DNA of 64,000 bases from Saccharopolyspora phatthalungensis (GCF_014203395.1 NZ_JACHIW010000001.1:496001-560000); one strand, 5' to 3'. Positions 35,376 to 47,107 are shown, numbered from the stretch's first letter. Program-made: numbers and translations. Notes: a model not told the origin generated them from the sequence alone.

Positions 35376-35404
35376 AAAGCCCAGGCCGCCTGGCCTGGAC
35401 TTTT
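35376..35404 (-). terminator. Terminator of tRNA-Asn
   Basis: Read leftwards, CCAGGCC pairs with GGCCTGG around AGGC, extended by AAAAG and CTTT, and followed by TGCTTTT. It begins right after the tRNA-Asn 3' end and is a standard intrinsic terminator. Confidence 0.75.
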
Positions 35405-35405
35405 G

Positions 35406-35478
<73 letters not shown>

Positions 35479-35589
35479 ATGCTGTTGTTCTTGCCAGCCC
35501 TTTCGCGCTGACAGGAACTACTTTAACCCATGCTCGCAGCCTGTTTCACCGCACCCCCCGGTTATTGATCCATCTGGCAAAACCGCTGG

Positions 35590-36354
35590 TCAGCTCCGAT
35601 GCACCACGGCGAAGATGCGACGGAAGGGGAACCAGGTCGTGCCGTCGGCGCGTTGCGGGTACGCCGCTGCCAGGCGGGGTGCCAAGGCCGCGCGGAAGTC
35701 GGCCCACTCCGCGTCGTCCAGCGCCGCACGGACCGGTCGCAGCGCGGTGCCCGTCACCCACTCCAGCACGGGGTCGGCGCCACGCAGCGCGTGGACGTAG
35801 GTTGTTTCCCAGGCCTCGACCTCCGTGCCGGGATCGGTGAGCTCGTCGGCGTAGCCGATCGGCGATAGCACCGAGTCCGGCCGCAGCACGCCGCCCACCC
35901 GGTCGTGCCAGCGCGGCTCCGCGAGCAGTTCCCGGATCGCCATGTGCGACGGTGATTCGAAGTTGCCCGGCACCTGGAAGGCGAACCACGCCCCGGCGGA
36001 CAGTTGGGGCAGCCAGCGCCGCAGCAGCTCGACGTGCTCCGGTATCCACTGCAGGACGGCGTTGCACAGCACGACATCGGTGTCCGGCGATGGTTTCCAG
36101 TCCCGGACGTCTTCCTGCCTCGCCGCGACCCCGCGAGCCCGGGCCGCCGCGACCATTTCCGGGGACACGTCCGTGGCCTCGACCGCCGCATCGGGCCACC
36201 GGTCGGTCAGCAACGAGGTCAGGTTTCCCGCGCCGCAGCCGAGGTCCACGACCCGTCGGGCCCGGATCGCTCCTACCCGGGCCAGCAGGTCGTGGGCCGG
36301 GCGGTCGCGCTGGTCACTGAACGACAGGTACTTCTGCGGATCCCACACACCCAC
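35590..36354 (-). CDS. tam: Trans-aconitate 2-methyltransferase-like enzyme
   Basis: A 254-residue class I methyltransferase. The N-terminus [21 protein letters not shown] and the SAM loop [15 protein letters not shown] are characteristic of Tam, which methylates trans-aconitate to protect the TCA cycle from this inhibitor. The motif [17 protein letters not shown] and the later [12 protein letters not shown] also fit. It is monocistronic. Substrate is inferred from family. Confidence 0.85.
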   Translation of the reverse strand: MGVWDPQKYLSFSDQRDRPAHDLLARVGAIRARRVVDLGCGAGNLTSLLTDRWPDAAVEATDVSPEMVAAARARGVAARQEDVRDWKPSPDTDVVLCNAVLQWIPEHVELLRRWLPQLSAGAWFAFQVPGNFESPSHMAIRELLAEPRWHDRVGGVLRPDSVLSPIGYADELTDPGTEVEAWETTYVHALRGADPVLEWVTGTALRPVRAALDDAEWADFRAALAPRLAAAYPQRADGTTWFPFRRIFAVVHRS

Positions 36355-36413
36355 ACCTCCGTAACAGTACGCTTGTACTGTATATTCGGCTGCGCTCCGG
36401 TGTCGAGCGGAAA

Positions 36414-36953
36414 TCAGTCCCGCTCGGGGTCTTTCGCCTGTCGCAAGCGCTCGGCGACGGTCGCGGCGAAATCGGCCACCGCCGCCTCGTCCGCGCCCCG
36501 ATCAGCCCGCACCTGCAACACGATCCCATCCTGGCCGGGCACCTTGCGCTGCACGAACCACGCTCCCCCACCGGGCAGGTCGCGGTGGTGGCGGGAGCGG
36601 ATGGACTGGTTGACGCGCTCGTGCACGACATCGGGCAGCCGCCCCGGTTCGGTCAACGGGAGCCGGCGGCTCGGCTGGTCGCGCAACAGCACCGCGCCGC
36701 CCGCCGAACCGGCTTCCACTGCCTCGATCACGGTCAGCACGCCGTTGTTCCAGGTTGCCTTGCTGAGCAGATGCCAGCCGAGGCGGCGACCCTCCGGCAG
36801 CCACAGGCCCAGATGCGTGGCGACCAGTGCGCCGTCCGCCGTCTTGGCCACCGCCAGGACCTGCTCTTCGGCCGCGAGCGTGCCGGGGAAACCCGCCGGC
36901 ACGTCGGCCGTGCCGCTCAGCCGCGCGATCAGCCGCCGCAGCCATGCGATCAC
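36414..36953 (-). CDS. Conserved actinobacterial protein coupled to dnaG
   Basis: A 179-residue soluble protein from GTG 36953, overlapping the dnaG stop by GTGA. Recognisable stretches are [20 protein letters not shown] and [20 protein letters not shown]. Proteins of this kind commonly follow dnaG in actinomycetes; function is unknown. The coupling suggests co-expression with primase. Confidence 0.75.
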   Translation of the reverse strand: MIAWLRRLIARLSGTADVPAGFPGTLAAEEQVLAVAKTADGALVATHLGLWLPEGRRLGWHLLSKATWNNGVLTVIEAVEAGSAGGAVLLRDQPSRRLPLTEPGRLPDVVHERVNQSIRSRHHRDLPGGGAWFVQRKVPGQDGIVLQVRADRGADEAAVADFAATVAERLRQAKDPERD

Positions 36954-38842
36954 AGCGTGCCCATGGCCTGATCCAGCAGCGCCTTGCGGTAGCCCTCCAG
37001 CGCCACCATGTCGCCGAACAGCGCGTTGTACTCCTCGGCGTCCTCCAGCGGCGACATCCGCTGCACCCTGGACTTGATGTCCGCGATCTGCCTGCTGACC
37101 AGCCGTTCCTGCAGCCGGGCGAGCAAGGCCGCGACGTAGCGCGGGTCCTCTCCCGACTGGATCTCCAGCTGTTCCACCGAAAGCTGGGTGAGCAGGCTCC
37201 GCGTGACCTGACTCTCGCACTGCTGCGACACCGCGTCCACGAACGCCGCACCGGCGAGCCCGCACATCGTGCCGCCCGCCGACAGCAACGCCCGGTGCAG
37301 CTCGGCGTAGACGGACTCGGTGAACGCTTCCTCGGGCAGCGAGTCATACAGCGGCCCCGCCAACGCCGGCACCTGCAACGCCGCCTTCAACGCCTCGCGC
37401 TGCAAGAACCGGGGGTCGTGCCGGGGCGGGCGCTTCGGCAGATCGACGTCCATGCCCAGCGACTGCTGGGCTTCCTCCCGCCGGGGACGGCGCCGCGAGG
37501 AACGCGCTGGCGTGCCGGCGCTCTGCCGCACCTGGCGCACCACCTGGTTCTCGTCGCTCCAGCCCGCCCACCAGGCCAGCCTGGCGGCATAGCCATCCCG
37601 GCTGGCCGGGTCCTTGATCTGCGCGACCAGCGGCACGGTGCGCTTCAACGCCGCGACCCGGCCGTCGACCGAATCCAGGTCGTGCTCGGTGAGCAGGCTG
37701 CGAATGGCGAACTCGAACAGCGGCCGACGACGGGCGACCAGGTCGCGCACCGCCGCGTCGCCCTTGGCCTCCCGCAGCTCGCACGGGTCCATGCCGTCCG
37801 GGGTGATCGCCACGTAGGTCTGGCCGGCGAACTGCTGCTCGCCGTCGAATGCCTTCAGGGCCGCCTTCTGCCCCGCCTCGTCGCCGTCGAAGGTGAAGAT
37901 GACCTCGCCGCGGAACGCCTCGTCATCCATCATCAGGCGGCGCAGGACCGAGATGTGTTCGTCGCCGAACGCCGTGCCGCAGGAGGCCACCGCCGTCGGC
38001 ACCCCGGCCAGGTGCATCGCCATCACGTCGGTGTAGCCCTCGACCACGACCGCCTGGCGGCGCTTGGCGATCTCCCGCTTGGCCAGGTCGATACCGAAGA
38101 GCACCTGCGACTTGTTGAAGATCGGGGTGGCCGAGGTGTTGACGTACTTGGCCTCGATGGGATCGTCGTCGAAGATCCGCCGCGCGCCGAAGCCGACCAC
38201 GTCGCCGCCGAGGTCCTTCAGCGGCCACAGCAGGCGCCGGTGGAACCGGTCGATCGGGCCGCGGCGCCCCTCCCTGGACAACCCGCACTTGATCAGCTCG
38301 TCGAGCTCGAAGCCCTTCGTCAGCAGGATCTTGGTGAGCGTGTCCCAGCCGGCCGGGGCGAACCCGCAGCCGAATCGCTCGGCGACCGCCTCGTCGAAAC
38401 CGCGCTGCGCCAAGTATTCCCGGGCCTTCAGCGCCTCCGGCGAGCGAAGCTGCTCGGCGTAGAACTCGGCGGCGATGCGGTGCGCCTCGACCATCCGCGC
38501 GCGCGTGCCGCGGTCTCGCTTCGGGCCTGGCGTGCCGCCCTCGTACTGCAGCTGGAGGCCGACTCGGTCGGCCAACCGTTCGACGGACTCGACGAAGCCG
38601 AGGTGCTCGATCTTCATCACGAACGCGATGACGTCGCCGCCTTCGCCACAGCCGAAGCAGTGGAAGGTGCCGTGGCTGGGCCGGACGTTGAACGACGGAG
38701 TTTTCTCGTCGTGAAACGGGCAGAGACCCTTCTGCGCGCCGCCGCCGGCGTTGCGCAGGGCGACGTACTCACCGACCACATCGTCGATCCGGTTGCGTTC
38801 GCGCACTTCAGCGATGTCGCTTTCCCGGATCCTGCCTGCCAC
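36950..38842 (-). CDS. dnaG: DNA primase
   Basis: A 630-residue replication primase that makes RNA primers for DNA polymerase III. GTG 38842 begins VAGRIRESDIAEVRERNRID. The zinc ribbon CPFHDEKTPSF with later FHCFGCGEGG lies at residues about 40-65; the Toprim catalytic motifs are VVEGYTDVMAMHLAG (Glu) and FTFDGDEAGQKAALK (DxD). The C-terminal helical DnaB-binding part is present. The gene upstream starts divergently 70 bases away (sigma factor). Confidence 0.96.
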   Translation of the reverse strand: MAGRIRESDIAEVRERNRIDDVVGEYVALRNAGGGAQKGLCPFHDEKTPSFNVRPSHGTFHCFGCGEGGDVIAFVMKIEHLGFVESVERLADRVGLQLQYEGGTPGPKRDRGTRARMVEAHRIAAEFYAEQLRSPEALKAREYLAQRGFDEAVAERFGCGFAPAGWDTLTKILLTKGFELDELIKCGLSREGRRGPIDRFHRRLLWPLKDLGGDVVGFGARRIFDDDPIEAKYVNTSATPIFNKSQVLFGIDLAKREIAKRRQAVVVEGYTDVMAMHLAGVPTAVASCGTAFGDEHISVLRRLMMDDEAFRGEVIFTFDGDEAGQKAALKAFDGEQQFAGQTYVAITPDGMDPCELREAKGDAAVRDLVARRRPLFEFAIRSLLTEHDLDSVDGRVAALKRTVPLVAQIKDPASRDGYAARLAWWAGWSDENQVVRQVRQSAGTPARSSRRRPRREEAQQSLGMDVDLPKRPPRHDPRFLQREALKAALQVPALAGPLYDSLPEEAFTESVYAELHRALLSAGGTMCGLAGAAFVDAVSQQCESQVTRSLLTQLSVEQLEIQSGEDPRYVAALLARLQERLVSRQIADIKSRVQRMSPLEDAEEYNALFGDMVALEGYRKALLDQAMGTL

Positions 38843-38911
38843 GTGTCCCAGTCTAGGGGCATTGTGATCGTCACGGTCGGGGTGGCTTGCCAGTGCGGCA
38901 GAATCTTGGCC

Positions 38912-39805
38912 GTGTCCGCCACGAACGCCGCCCTCGCCGCGGAATTCGACCAGCATCGCAGTCGGCTGATCGGCATCGGTTACCGGCTCACCGGCCGGCT
39001 CGCCGACGCCGAGGACGCCGTCCAGGACGCCTGGCTGCGACTGGCCTCGACCGACCGCGACAGCATCCGCGACCTGACCGGGTGGTTGACCACCGTGGTC
39101 AGCCGGCTGTGCCTGGACCGGATGCGCTCGGCCGCCGTCCGGCGCGAGCAATACGTCGGGCCGTGGCTGCCGGAGCCGCTGGTGACCTCGATCGAGGCGG
39201 ATCCGGGCGACATCGTCGCGGGCCGGGACGACCTGCGGATGGCTGCGCTGCGGGTGCTGCACGAGTTGCCACCGGACCAGCGGCTGGCGTTCGTCTTGCA
39301 CGACGGGTTCGAGGTCCCGTTCGCCGAGATCGCCGAGGTCTTGGGGTGCAGCGTGGCGGCGGCTCGCCAGCACGCATCGCGGGCGAGGCGGGCGATGGCC
39401 GATGCCGATCCGCCGCAGCGGGTGCCGATGCCCGAACAGCAACGGGTGCTGGAGGACTTCCTCGCCGCGGTGGCCGCCAAGGACATCGGCGCGATCACCC
39501 GGGTGCTGCACCCGGACGTCGCGGTCTACGGCGACAGCGGCGGAAAGGCCCGCACCGCGCGGCGTCCGGTGGTGGGCGTCGAGAAGGTCGCCAGGTTCAT
39601 CGTCGGGCTCATGGAGAAGTACGGCGACGGGCTGGTGGAGAACATCCGGCCGGTGCTGGTCAACGGGGACCTCGGGGTGGTGTTCCACGGCACCGACGAC
39701 GGACGGGCCGCGCCCCGGGTGTTCACCCTGGCGGTGCGGGACGGGCGTTCGGCGGCGATCTTCGACATCGTCAACCCAGACAAGCTAACCCGCGTCTCCT
39801 GGTAA
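38912..39805 (+). CDS. ECF41/SigJ-type RNA polymerase sigma factor with SnoaL-like tail
   Basis: A 297-residue protein from GTG 38912. Region 2 (YRLTGRLADAEDAVQDAWLR) and region 4 (LPPDQRLAFVLHDGFEVPFA, then IAEVLGCSVAAARQHASRAR) are followed by a 110-residue C-terminal domain (VLEDFLAAVAAKDIGAIT and on to IVNPDKLTRV) of the SnoaL/NTF2 type. ECF41 factors use this domain to control their own activity instead of a separate anti-sigma factor. NPDKL matches the conserved tail motif. Targets unknown. Confidence 0.9.
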   Translation: MSATNAALAAEFDQHRSRLIGIGYRLTGRLADAEDAVQDAWLRLASTDRDSIRDLTGWLTTVVSRLCLDRMRSAAVRREQYVGPWLPEPLVTSIEADPGDIVAGRDDLRMAALRVLHELPPDQRLAFVLHDGFEVPFAEIAEVLGCSVAAARQHASRARRAMADADPPQRVPMPEQQRVLEDFLAAVAAKDIGAITRVLHPDVAVYGDSGGKARTARRPVVGVEKVARFIVGLMEKYGDGLVENIRPVLVNGDLGVVFHGTDDGRAAPRVFTLAVRDGRSAAIFDIVNPDKLTRVSW

Positions 39806-39913
39806 TCCGAACACTAGCCGGACATACCCCGTGGCCAGCCGGGGCGATGACACCCGAAACGACCCGCGGGCATCGAGCAGGGAGAGCCGGGAAGGGTCGC
39901 TCGGCGTGCCGGG

Positions 39914-41011
39914 TCAGCTCGGGTCGGTGACCCGGGCAAGGAAGTAGAGCGATCCGGTGATCCGGTGACGCACCAGGAACAGGAACGGCCGGTCCACCTC
40001 GACCCGGATCGGATCCGGCTCCCGCACGATCGCGGTGAGCCGCATCATCACCGCAGTCGCGGCCGCGCCTTCGAGGCCGCTCTCGTCGACCTTGAGCACC
40101 GACTGGTGCACGATCGTCGAAACCCGCAGCGGTTGGTCTGTCAGGGGCGAGAAGTCCGCTTCGCGGGTGAACAACGTGTGCACCCCAAGCGCACCGAGCG
40201 ATCTGGTCAGCTCGGCGTCGCCGGTGACGTCGAACTTCGGCAGGTACAGCTCCACGCGCTGCTGCTGGGCGGCATCCAGCAGCCTTCCCAACCGGGCAGC
40301 GTCGAGGTCCGGTTCGGCCGTCGCCAGGCCCGCATCCGGCAGCAGCACCACGGCCTCGACCCCGCCCGCCGCAGGCAGGCTGACGACCTGCCAGCCTTCC
40401 GCCGCGGCGTAGCCGAGGCGGCGGGTGGCGCGCATGGTCGCGACGTCGCGATCCCCTGCCGGGGCGTGAAACGGCCGTTTGGTGGTGGCCTTCTCATCGA
40501 ATGCTTCCCGCCACGACACCTTCAGGTAAAGGGCGTTGACCAGGACGGCGATCGTGTGGGGGTCGACCGAGCCAGCGGGCAGCAACTCGGGGATCAGGCC
40601 GCGCGTCGTTTCCGCGACATCCGCGTTGATCAACTCGCGGGCCTCTTCCGGGGCCGTCCCGAACGGCGCGTTGCGCACGGCGCTGCCCGGCCAGTCCTTC
40701 AGCACGGACAGGTAGGACTCTTCGACCGGGAGATCGGCGTGCGCCCACAAGGTGTTGGCGAGTGCCAGCACGGGTGGCTCGGCGGCCGGGCCGTCGGTGG
40801 AGAGTTCGGCGGCGCCGCTGAGCAGTTTGAGCAGCCCGGCCGGATCGTCGCGCAATGCGGTGACCAGTTCTTCCCTGGTCCGGCCGCGGGTCGCCGCCGC
40901 GGCCAGGCCGAGCGCGCTGGCCACTGAGTACGGCGACCAGCAGAACGGGTTTTCCACCGGCGGCGCGAGCCGCCGGTGCAGGGACAGGCTGAAGTCGAGG
41001 TGTTCGCGCAC
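39914..41011 (-). CDS. Serpin-family protease inhibitor
   Basis: A 365-residue serpin. Family signatures are FCWSPYSVASALGLAAAATRG near the N-terminus, LANTLWAHADLPVEESYL, VNALYLKVSWREAF, and the reactive-loop hinge GLEGAAATAV followed by DRPFLFLVRHRITGSLYF. The Ala-rich hinge suggests it can insert its loop and inhibit. There is no signal peptide, so it probably acts in the cytosol. The target protease is not known. It is monocistronic. Confidence 0.9.
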   Translation of the reverse strand: MREHLDFSLSLHRRLAPPVENPFCWSPYSVASALGLAAAATRGRTREELVTALRDDPAGLLKLLSGAAELSTDGPAAEPPVLALANTLWAHADLPVEESYLSVLKDWPGSAVRNAPFGTAPEEARELINADVAETTRGLIPELLPAGSVDPHTIAVLVNALYLKVSWREAFDEKATTKRPFHAPAGDRDVATMRATRRLGYAAAEGWQVVSLPAAGGVEAVVLLPDAGLATAEPDLDAARLGRLLDAAQQQRVELYLPKFDVTGDAELTRSLGALGVHTLFTREADFSPLTDQPLRVSTIVHQSVLKVDESGLEGAAATAVMMRLTAIVREPDPIRVEVDRPFLFLVRHRITGSLYFLARVTDPS

Positions 41012-41194
41012 GGCCGCTGGGCTCCGTTTCCGCGTCGGCTGACTCGGGCTGATCCCGAGTCTGCCAGCCCAGCGCCCCGCGCGGGGCGTGCACGCTGGCG
41101 AGTTCTCGCCCGCTTTTACCGCACCGTGGTGTTGTCAGCCTCGTGCGCGGTGCTGCTCGCCCTCGCGGCCTTCATCGCTCACGACCGTCCGACG

Positions 41195-41380
41195 TCAGCG
41201 GATGGACTCTTCGATGTCGGACAGGCCCATCAGGCGGAGCTCCTGGGCGATGTAGTGGGCCGCGCGCTGGGCCTCCGGGTCCTGCCACCGCAGGTCGGTG
41301 ACCCAGTCGGCCAGGTTGTCGGTGTTCACGTATGGCTCGCCGCCGACGACGAGCTTCTGGATGTAGTGCCGGTTGCGCAT
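41195..41380 (-). CDS. Small conserved protein, unknown function
   Basis: A 61-residue protein from ATG 41380 (MRNRHYIQKLVVGGEPYVNT) with AAGGAG 7 bases upstream; an in-frame start at 41446 would add a basic Pro-rich leader without a better site. It ends AQELRLMGLSDIEESIR. Sequence looks structured (Trp and Tyr spaced) and real, but I do not know the family. Confidence 0.6.
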   Translation of the reverse strand: MRNRHYIQKLVVGGEPYVNTDNLADWVTDLRWQDPEAQRAAHYIAQELRLMGLSDIEESIR

Positions 41381-41561
41381 CGGGGTCTCCTTGCGACCCG
41401 GCGGCTTCGGGGGCCGGGCCGCGGGCTGTTTCCGCGCGGGGCGCACGGACGCCGGACGGGGATCGGGGGTGGTGCTGTCGGCTTCGGGATTCGCCGAACA
41501 ACACTCTGGGTAAGGATTTTGCGGGTGAATACCAGATCAACTCTTCCCTTTCGGACGAATA

Positions 41562-42866
41562 TCACACCGAATCGGCCACGTTCCGTACATGTTTTCGATG
41601 CCATGCGGTCGCCTGCGCGTCCGTCAACGACGCGACCTGGTCCAACACCACCCGCAGCCGCGCCGGGTCGTCGGCCGCCCGGTGCCAGGCCGCTGCCATC
41701 GCCGGGTCAAGTGATTCCGGCGCCCGTTCGGCCAACGCCCGAACCAGCTCCACCAACATCGCCCGCTGCCGTTCCTGCATCCGCAACCGCCGCGGATCGC
41801 TCATCACGTACCGCAGCGCGACGGCCTTGAGCACGGCCACCTCGGCCACCACCGGCTCGGGCACGATCAGATCGGCGCCATACCGGGTCAGCGTCCCCGC
41901 TCCGAACCGCTCCCGCGTCCCGGTCACCGCCGCGGCCACGAACCGCCCGACCAGTTCACTGGTGAGCCGTTTGAGCGCGACCTGCGCCCGAAAGGTCCCG
42001 TCGTAGTCCAGCACGGCGGCCACCACCGGCCACCGCACCAACTCCGCCGCGGCGTGTTCGAGCAAGCCGGCGGTGTCCTCTGGGCCGTCGCCCCAGAAAT
42101 GCTTGGCGGCCATCCGGACGATCTCCGCCCGCTCGTCGGCACTGGTCAGCGAACGCAGCGAGATCCGGCCCGACAAGACCCCGTCCTCGACGTCGTGCAC
42201 CGAGTAGGCCACGTCGTCGGACCAGTCCATGATCTGAGCCTCCAGGCACCGGCGGTCCGGCGGCGCGGACTCGCGCAGCCACTCGAACACCGCCAAGTCA
42301 TCCGGGTAGACCCCGAACTTGGCTTGGCCCGGGCGTTTCGGCCACGGATACTTCGTCGCCGCGTCCAGGCACGCGCGGGTCAGGTTCAAGCCGCGGCCAA
42401 TGTCACCGGATTCGGCCAATTTCGGCTCCAACCGGGTGAGGATGCGCAGGGTCTGCGCGTTGCCCTCGAAACCTCCGCAGCCGTCGGCCACGTCGTTCAA
42501 CGCCTGCTCGCCGTTGTGTCCGAACGGCGGATGCCCGATGTCGTGCGCCAACCCGGCGGTGTCCACCAGGTCGGGATCGGCGCCCAGCGCGGTGGCGATG
42601 CCCCGCCCGATCTGCGCCACCTCCAGCGAGTGGGTCAGCCGGGTGCGCGGCACGTCGCCCTCTTCCGGGCCGACGACCTGCGTCTTGCCCGCCAACCGGC
42701 GCAGCGCCGCCGAGTGCAGTACCCGCGCCCGGTCCCGCGCGAACGGGCTGCGATCGTCCGAACGAGCCCCTACGGGCACGGCTGACTTCGGCGGCTCTGG
42801 CAACAGCCGCCGAAGGTCGTGCTCGTGGTAACCGGGCGTGGTGCCGCCTGCGGGGTCGTCGGTGCT
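41562..42866 (-). CDS. dgt: Deoxyguanosinetriphosphate triphosphohydrolase-like protein
   Basis: A 434-residue HD-domain enzyme from ATG 42866. Metal-binding residues are seen in [13 protein letters not shown] and [20 protein letters not shown], with a further Asp in [17 protein letters not shown]. Such enzymes cleave dNTPs to deoxynucleoside and triphosphate and help set dNTP pools. Its proximity to dnaG matches mycobacterial gene order. Substrate preference among dNTPs is not visible. Confidence 0.9.
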   Translation of the reverse strand, partial: STDDPAGGTTPGYHEHDLRRLLPEPPKSAVPVGARSDDRSPFARDRARVLHSAALRRLAGKTQVVGPEEGDVPRTRLTHSLEVAQIGRGIATALGADPDLVDTAGLAHDIGHPPFGHNGEQALNDVADGCGGFEGNAQTLRILTRLEPKLAESGDIGRGLNLTRACLDAATKYPWPKRPGQAKFGVYPDDLAVFEWLRESAPPDRRCLEAQIMDWSDDVAYSVHDVEDGVLSGRISLRSLTSADERAEIVRMAAKHFWGDGPEDTAGLLEHAAAELVRWPVVAAVLDYDGTFRAQVALKRLTSELVGRFVAAAVTGTRERFGAGTLTRYGADLIVPEPVVAEVAVLKAVALRYVMSDPRRLRMQERQRAMLVELVRALAERAPESLDPAMAAAWHRAADDPARLRVVLDQVASLTDAQATAWHRKHVRNVADSV

Positions 42867-42909
42867 CATCGCGCACAGATTACGGCCCAAAGCCGACATA
42901 CCACCGCAG

Positions 42910-43566
42910 CTAGCCCAGCCCGTCGCCGGTCAGTTCCGCCGGGGCGTGCGTCAACCGGTAGTACAGCAACGCACCCGTTTCGCGGACGATGTAACGGAAC
43001 TGGAACTCGCGAGTCTGCACCACCGGCCCCGAGCGGGCCGGCGACGCCCACGACTCAAGCCCTAGGTCGTTAGCCATCGTACGCGCCCGCAGCGAATGCC
43101 AGGGGTCGCTCACGATGAGCGCGCGCGTCCAGCCTCTCTCCTGGGACAGGTGCGCGACAGCTTGCATGCTGCCCAGCGTGTCCCTGCCGACGTCGACGTC
43201 CACGATCTTGTCGCTGGGCACGCCGCTGTCGGCCAGCCACTTCTTGCCGGCCTGCGCCTCGGTGTAGGCGTCGCCGGGCAGTCGGCCGCCGACCGTGACG
43301 ACGTAGTCGGTCAGGCCGTCCCGGTAGAGCTTCAGCGCCTGTTTCAGCCGTGCTTCGAGCACGTCCGAGGGTTTGCCGTGGTACTGCGCGGCCCCGAGCA
43401 CGACGACGATGTCCACCGGCCGCCGGTCGTCGGCGCGGGCCACCTGCCACACGCGGAACGCGGTTCCGCCGACCACGAGCACCGCGATGAGCAAGGCGCC
43501 GATCACGGCGCGCCCGAGCACTCGGCCGGCCGACCGACGCCGATGGACGGCTCGATGAGGGCTCAC
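42910..43566 (-). CDS. YdcF/SanA-like DUF218 membrane-anchored protein
   Basis: A 218-residue protein from GTG 43566. A helix ([20 protein letters not shown]) near residues 20-40 precedes a DUF218 domain: [58 protein letters not shown]. In enterobacteria such proteins influence envelope permeability and murein synthesis; here the exact role is unknown. It lies upstream of dgt on the same strand with a 43-base gap. Confidence 0.85.
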   Translation of the reverse strand: MSPHRAVHRRRSAGRVLGRAVIGALLIAVLVVGGTAFRVWQVARADDRRPVDIVVVLGAAQYHGKPSDVLEARLKQALKLYRDGLTDYVVTVGGRLPGDAYTEAQAGKKWLADSGVPSDKIVDVDVGRDTLGSMQAVAHLSQERGWTRALIVSDPWHSLRARTMANDLGLESWASPARSGPVVQTREFQFRYIVRETGALLYYRLTHAPAELTGDGLG

Positions 43567-43735
43567 GTTGGCATCCTCACAGACCTTCGGGACCGCGGCC
43601 GCCGATCGGGCCCGGCGCAAGCCGGGCGCGATCGACCGCGTCAATGGTTGTGCAGATTCGGGATGTCCAACCTACTCAACCGCTCTCGGAAACCAGGCCG
43701 ACGGCGTTCGAAACGCCGCCGGGCGCACTCCCCGC

Positions 43736-45127
<1,392 letters not shown>

Positions 45128-45401
45128 TCCGGAATCATCACTGGATACGTCGAACCAGCTGGTAGGGCTGGAGTTTCCCAGCGTACCGATCCCGGCCCCG
45201 ATGGCGTTCGCCCGGGCTGGCCACCGGGCGGGGCGGTGCCGCCGAACGGCGTGCGGTATTGATGTGACAGGTCAAGTGGGACGTACCCGTAGGATGGGTT
45301 GCGTGGAACGTCCCCGCGCGCAGGCCACTGTTCGGGCGCCTGCTCAGCCGACGTCACCGCAGGCAGGCGATCCCACGTCGAGGCTCGCCGGAAAGGAAAC
45401 A

Positions 45402-45869
45402 ATGCCCGTCGTCAGCCCGGATTCCGAGCCGGCCCGGTCGACTGCGGGCCCCGGCAGGTTGGACAACCCCGACGACCACGTGCACTCGCCGGAGCGGGAT
45501 GCGCACCCGGCCCCGCTGCGGGACCAGCGGATCCTGGTCGAGGCCGGGGAGCTGCTGCGAGCGCTCGCCGCGCCGGTGCGCATCGCGATCGTCCTGCAAC
45601 TGCGGGTCTCGGAACGCTGCGTGCACGAGCTGGTCGACGCGCTCGACGTGGCCCAGCCGCTGATCAGCCAGCACCTGCGGGTGCTGAAGTCGGCCGGGGT
45701 CGTCTACGGCGAGCGGCACGGGCGGGAAGTCGTCTACCGGCTCGTCGACGAGCACCTGGCGCACATCGTGGTGGACGCCGCCGCGCACGCCGAGGAGATC
45801 GCCGGCACCCGCCCCCGCGGTCCGGCGGCACGTTCCATCCAATCCAACGGCGGACAGGAGGCGGAGTGA
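45402..45869 (+). CDS. ArsR/SmtB-family metal-responsive repressor
   Basis: A 155-residue winged-helix repressor from ATG 45402 with AAAGGAAA upstream. The DNA-binding part is ALAAPVRIAIVLQLRVSERC followed by ELVDALDVAQPLISQHLRVL (recognition helix), then a wing VVYGERHGREVVYRLVDEHL. C-terminal residues DEHLAHIVVDAAAHAEE supply the His/Asp cluster expected for an alpha5 zinc site. It is coupled to zur (GTGA), as smtB-zur (Rv2358-Rv2359) in mycobacteria, where zinc induces the operon. Confidence 0.9.
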   Translation: MPVVSPDSEPARSTAGPGRLDNPDDHVHSPERDAHPAPLRDQRILVEAGELLRALAAPVRIAIVLQLRVSERCVHELVDALDVAQPLISQHLRVLKSAGVVYGERHGREVVYRLVDEHLAHIVVDAAAHAEEIAGTRPRGPAARSIQSNGGQEAE

Positions 45870-46291
45870 CCACCGGCGAGGGTCCCGCGGCCGGCGTACC
45901 GGGACTGCGGGCCACCAAGCAGCGGGCGGCGGTGTCGAACCTGCTGGACCAGATCGACGACTTCCGCTCCGCCCAGGAACTGCACGAGGAGCTGCGACGG
46001 CAGGGCGAGGGTATCGGCCTGACCACGGTCTACCGCACGCTGCAAACCCTGGCCGACGCGGGCGAGGTCGACGTGCTGCGCAACCCGTCGGGCGAGGCGG
46101 TGTACCGGCGGTGCTCCAGCCACCACCACCATCACCTGGTGTGCCGGCACTGCGGGCGGACCGTCGAGGTCGCCGACCCGCCGGTGGAGAATTGGGCCGA
46201 GCGGATCGGCCAGGAGCACGGCTTCTCCGAGGTCAGCCACACCGTCGAGATCATCGGCTCCTGCCCCGAGTGCACGGCTCGCGGCCTCTGA
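45866..46291 (+). CDS. zur: Zinc uptake regulator, Fur family
   Basis: A 141-residue repressor from GTG 45866. The winged helix includes LRATKQRAAVSNLLDQID and GLTTVYRTLQTLADAGEVDV. The metal sites are the SSHHHHHLVCRHCGRTVEV segment and the C-terminal CPECTARGL, giving the structural CxxC pairs. When zinc is plentiful Zur represses zinc uptake genes and zinc-free ribosomal protein paralogues. It is coupled to the ArsR gene, so the two zinc sensors are expressed together. Confidence 0.92.
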   Translation: MTTGEGPAAGVPGLRATKQRAAVSNLLDQIDDFRSAQELHEELRRQGEGIGLTTVYRTLQTLADAGEVDVLRNPSGEAVYRRCSSHHHHHLVCRHCGRTVEVADPPVENWAERIGQEHGFSEVSHTVEIIGSCPECTARGL

Positions 46292-46408
46292 CGCCTCCAC
46301 GTTTCCAGTAGTTCCGGTCTCTTCGCATGGCGCTGCGCGACCGGCACGGGGCTGCTGATGGCTCACGCAATCGCACCGGCCGACCAAGCGGTCACCAATC
46401 TGTTGAGA

Positions 46409-47107
46409 TCAGTATTCGTAAGTGTCTTGCGGGGTGGGGATCGGGCGGATCAGCCTCGCCTCCAGCGTCGGCACGTAGTCATTGGCGTCGGTGGCCGTGC
46501 CCGGCCGGAGCTTGCCGGTCACCTCGATCCAGGTATCCGACGGGAGCTCCGCGGCCTGCGCCGGCGCCGCGAGGTCGACCTTCACCGGGGCCGCGTCGGC
46601 GGCGCAGCAACTGATGCGCATCCTGGCGAGCTGCGTGGTTCCCGGCTTCGGGTGCACCACGAAGCCCTGGAGGCGCACCGTCCGGCCGTTCAGGGCACCG
46701 CTGTCGTCCCAGATGGCGCGGGTGACGAACTCCGACATGCCCAGCAGCGGAGCCTCCTCCGGCGGCAGGTCCGGAAACAGGGATTCCTTCGGGGCCGAGG
46801 GCGCCGCCACCCGATCCCGGGTCACCGAGTCCGAGCCGAGGGCCGGCGGAGCGATCAGGAAGATCGCGAACACCGGTAGCAGCAGCATCCAGGGGCTGCG
46901 CGAGTTGTGCTCGTGCTGGTCGGCCCCGCCGGCGCGGATGTCGCGGACGATCGCGAAAACTCCGAGCGCGATCATGATCACGCCGGAGGCCACCAGCCAC
47001 GGGAACAGCGAGGGTTTGACGTAGCGGAGGTAGCTGCCGCCGAGAGCGATCTTGAGCAGCGCGCCGCCCAGCAGCAACAACAGCAGGTTCTGCGTTTCCC
47101 GGCGCAT
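46409..47107 (-). CDS. TIGR03943-family membrane protein (permease partner)
   Basis: A 232-residue protein from ATG 47107, overlapping the permease stop by ATGA. Two helices near the N-terminus (LLLLLLGGALLKIALGGSYL, PWLVASGVIMIALGVFAI), a third (WMLLLPVFAIFLIAPPALG), then an outer OB-like domain with a Cys pair (RISCCAADAAPVKVDL). This matches the TIGR03943 family that accompanies UPF0718 permeases. The Cys pair could bind a metal. Being next to zur, a zinc-related role is plausible. Confidence 0.85.
   Translation of the reverse strand: MRRETQNLLLLLLGGALLKIALGGSYLRYVKPSLFPWLVASGVIMIALGVFAIVRDIRAGGADQHEHNSRSPWMLLLPVFAIFLIAPPALGSDSVTRDRVAAPSAPKESLFPDLPPEEAPLLGMSEFVTRAIWDDSGALNGRTVRLQGFVVHPKPGTTQLARMRISCCAADAAPVKVDLAAPAQAAELPSDTWIEVTGKLRPGTATDANDYVPTLEARLIRPIPTPQDTYEY

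Noticed and set aside
36827..38880. Plus-strand frame reading through dnaG antisense into the sigma factor
   Set aside because: Only the part from GTG 38912 is the real sigma factor; the rest is antisense to dnaG.
45259..45295. Promoter TTGATG/TAGGAT before the ArsR gene
   Set aside because: The 25-base spacing is too long; another pairing (TGACAG with 19 bases) is possible but too weak to list.
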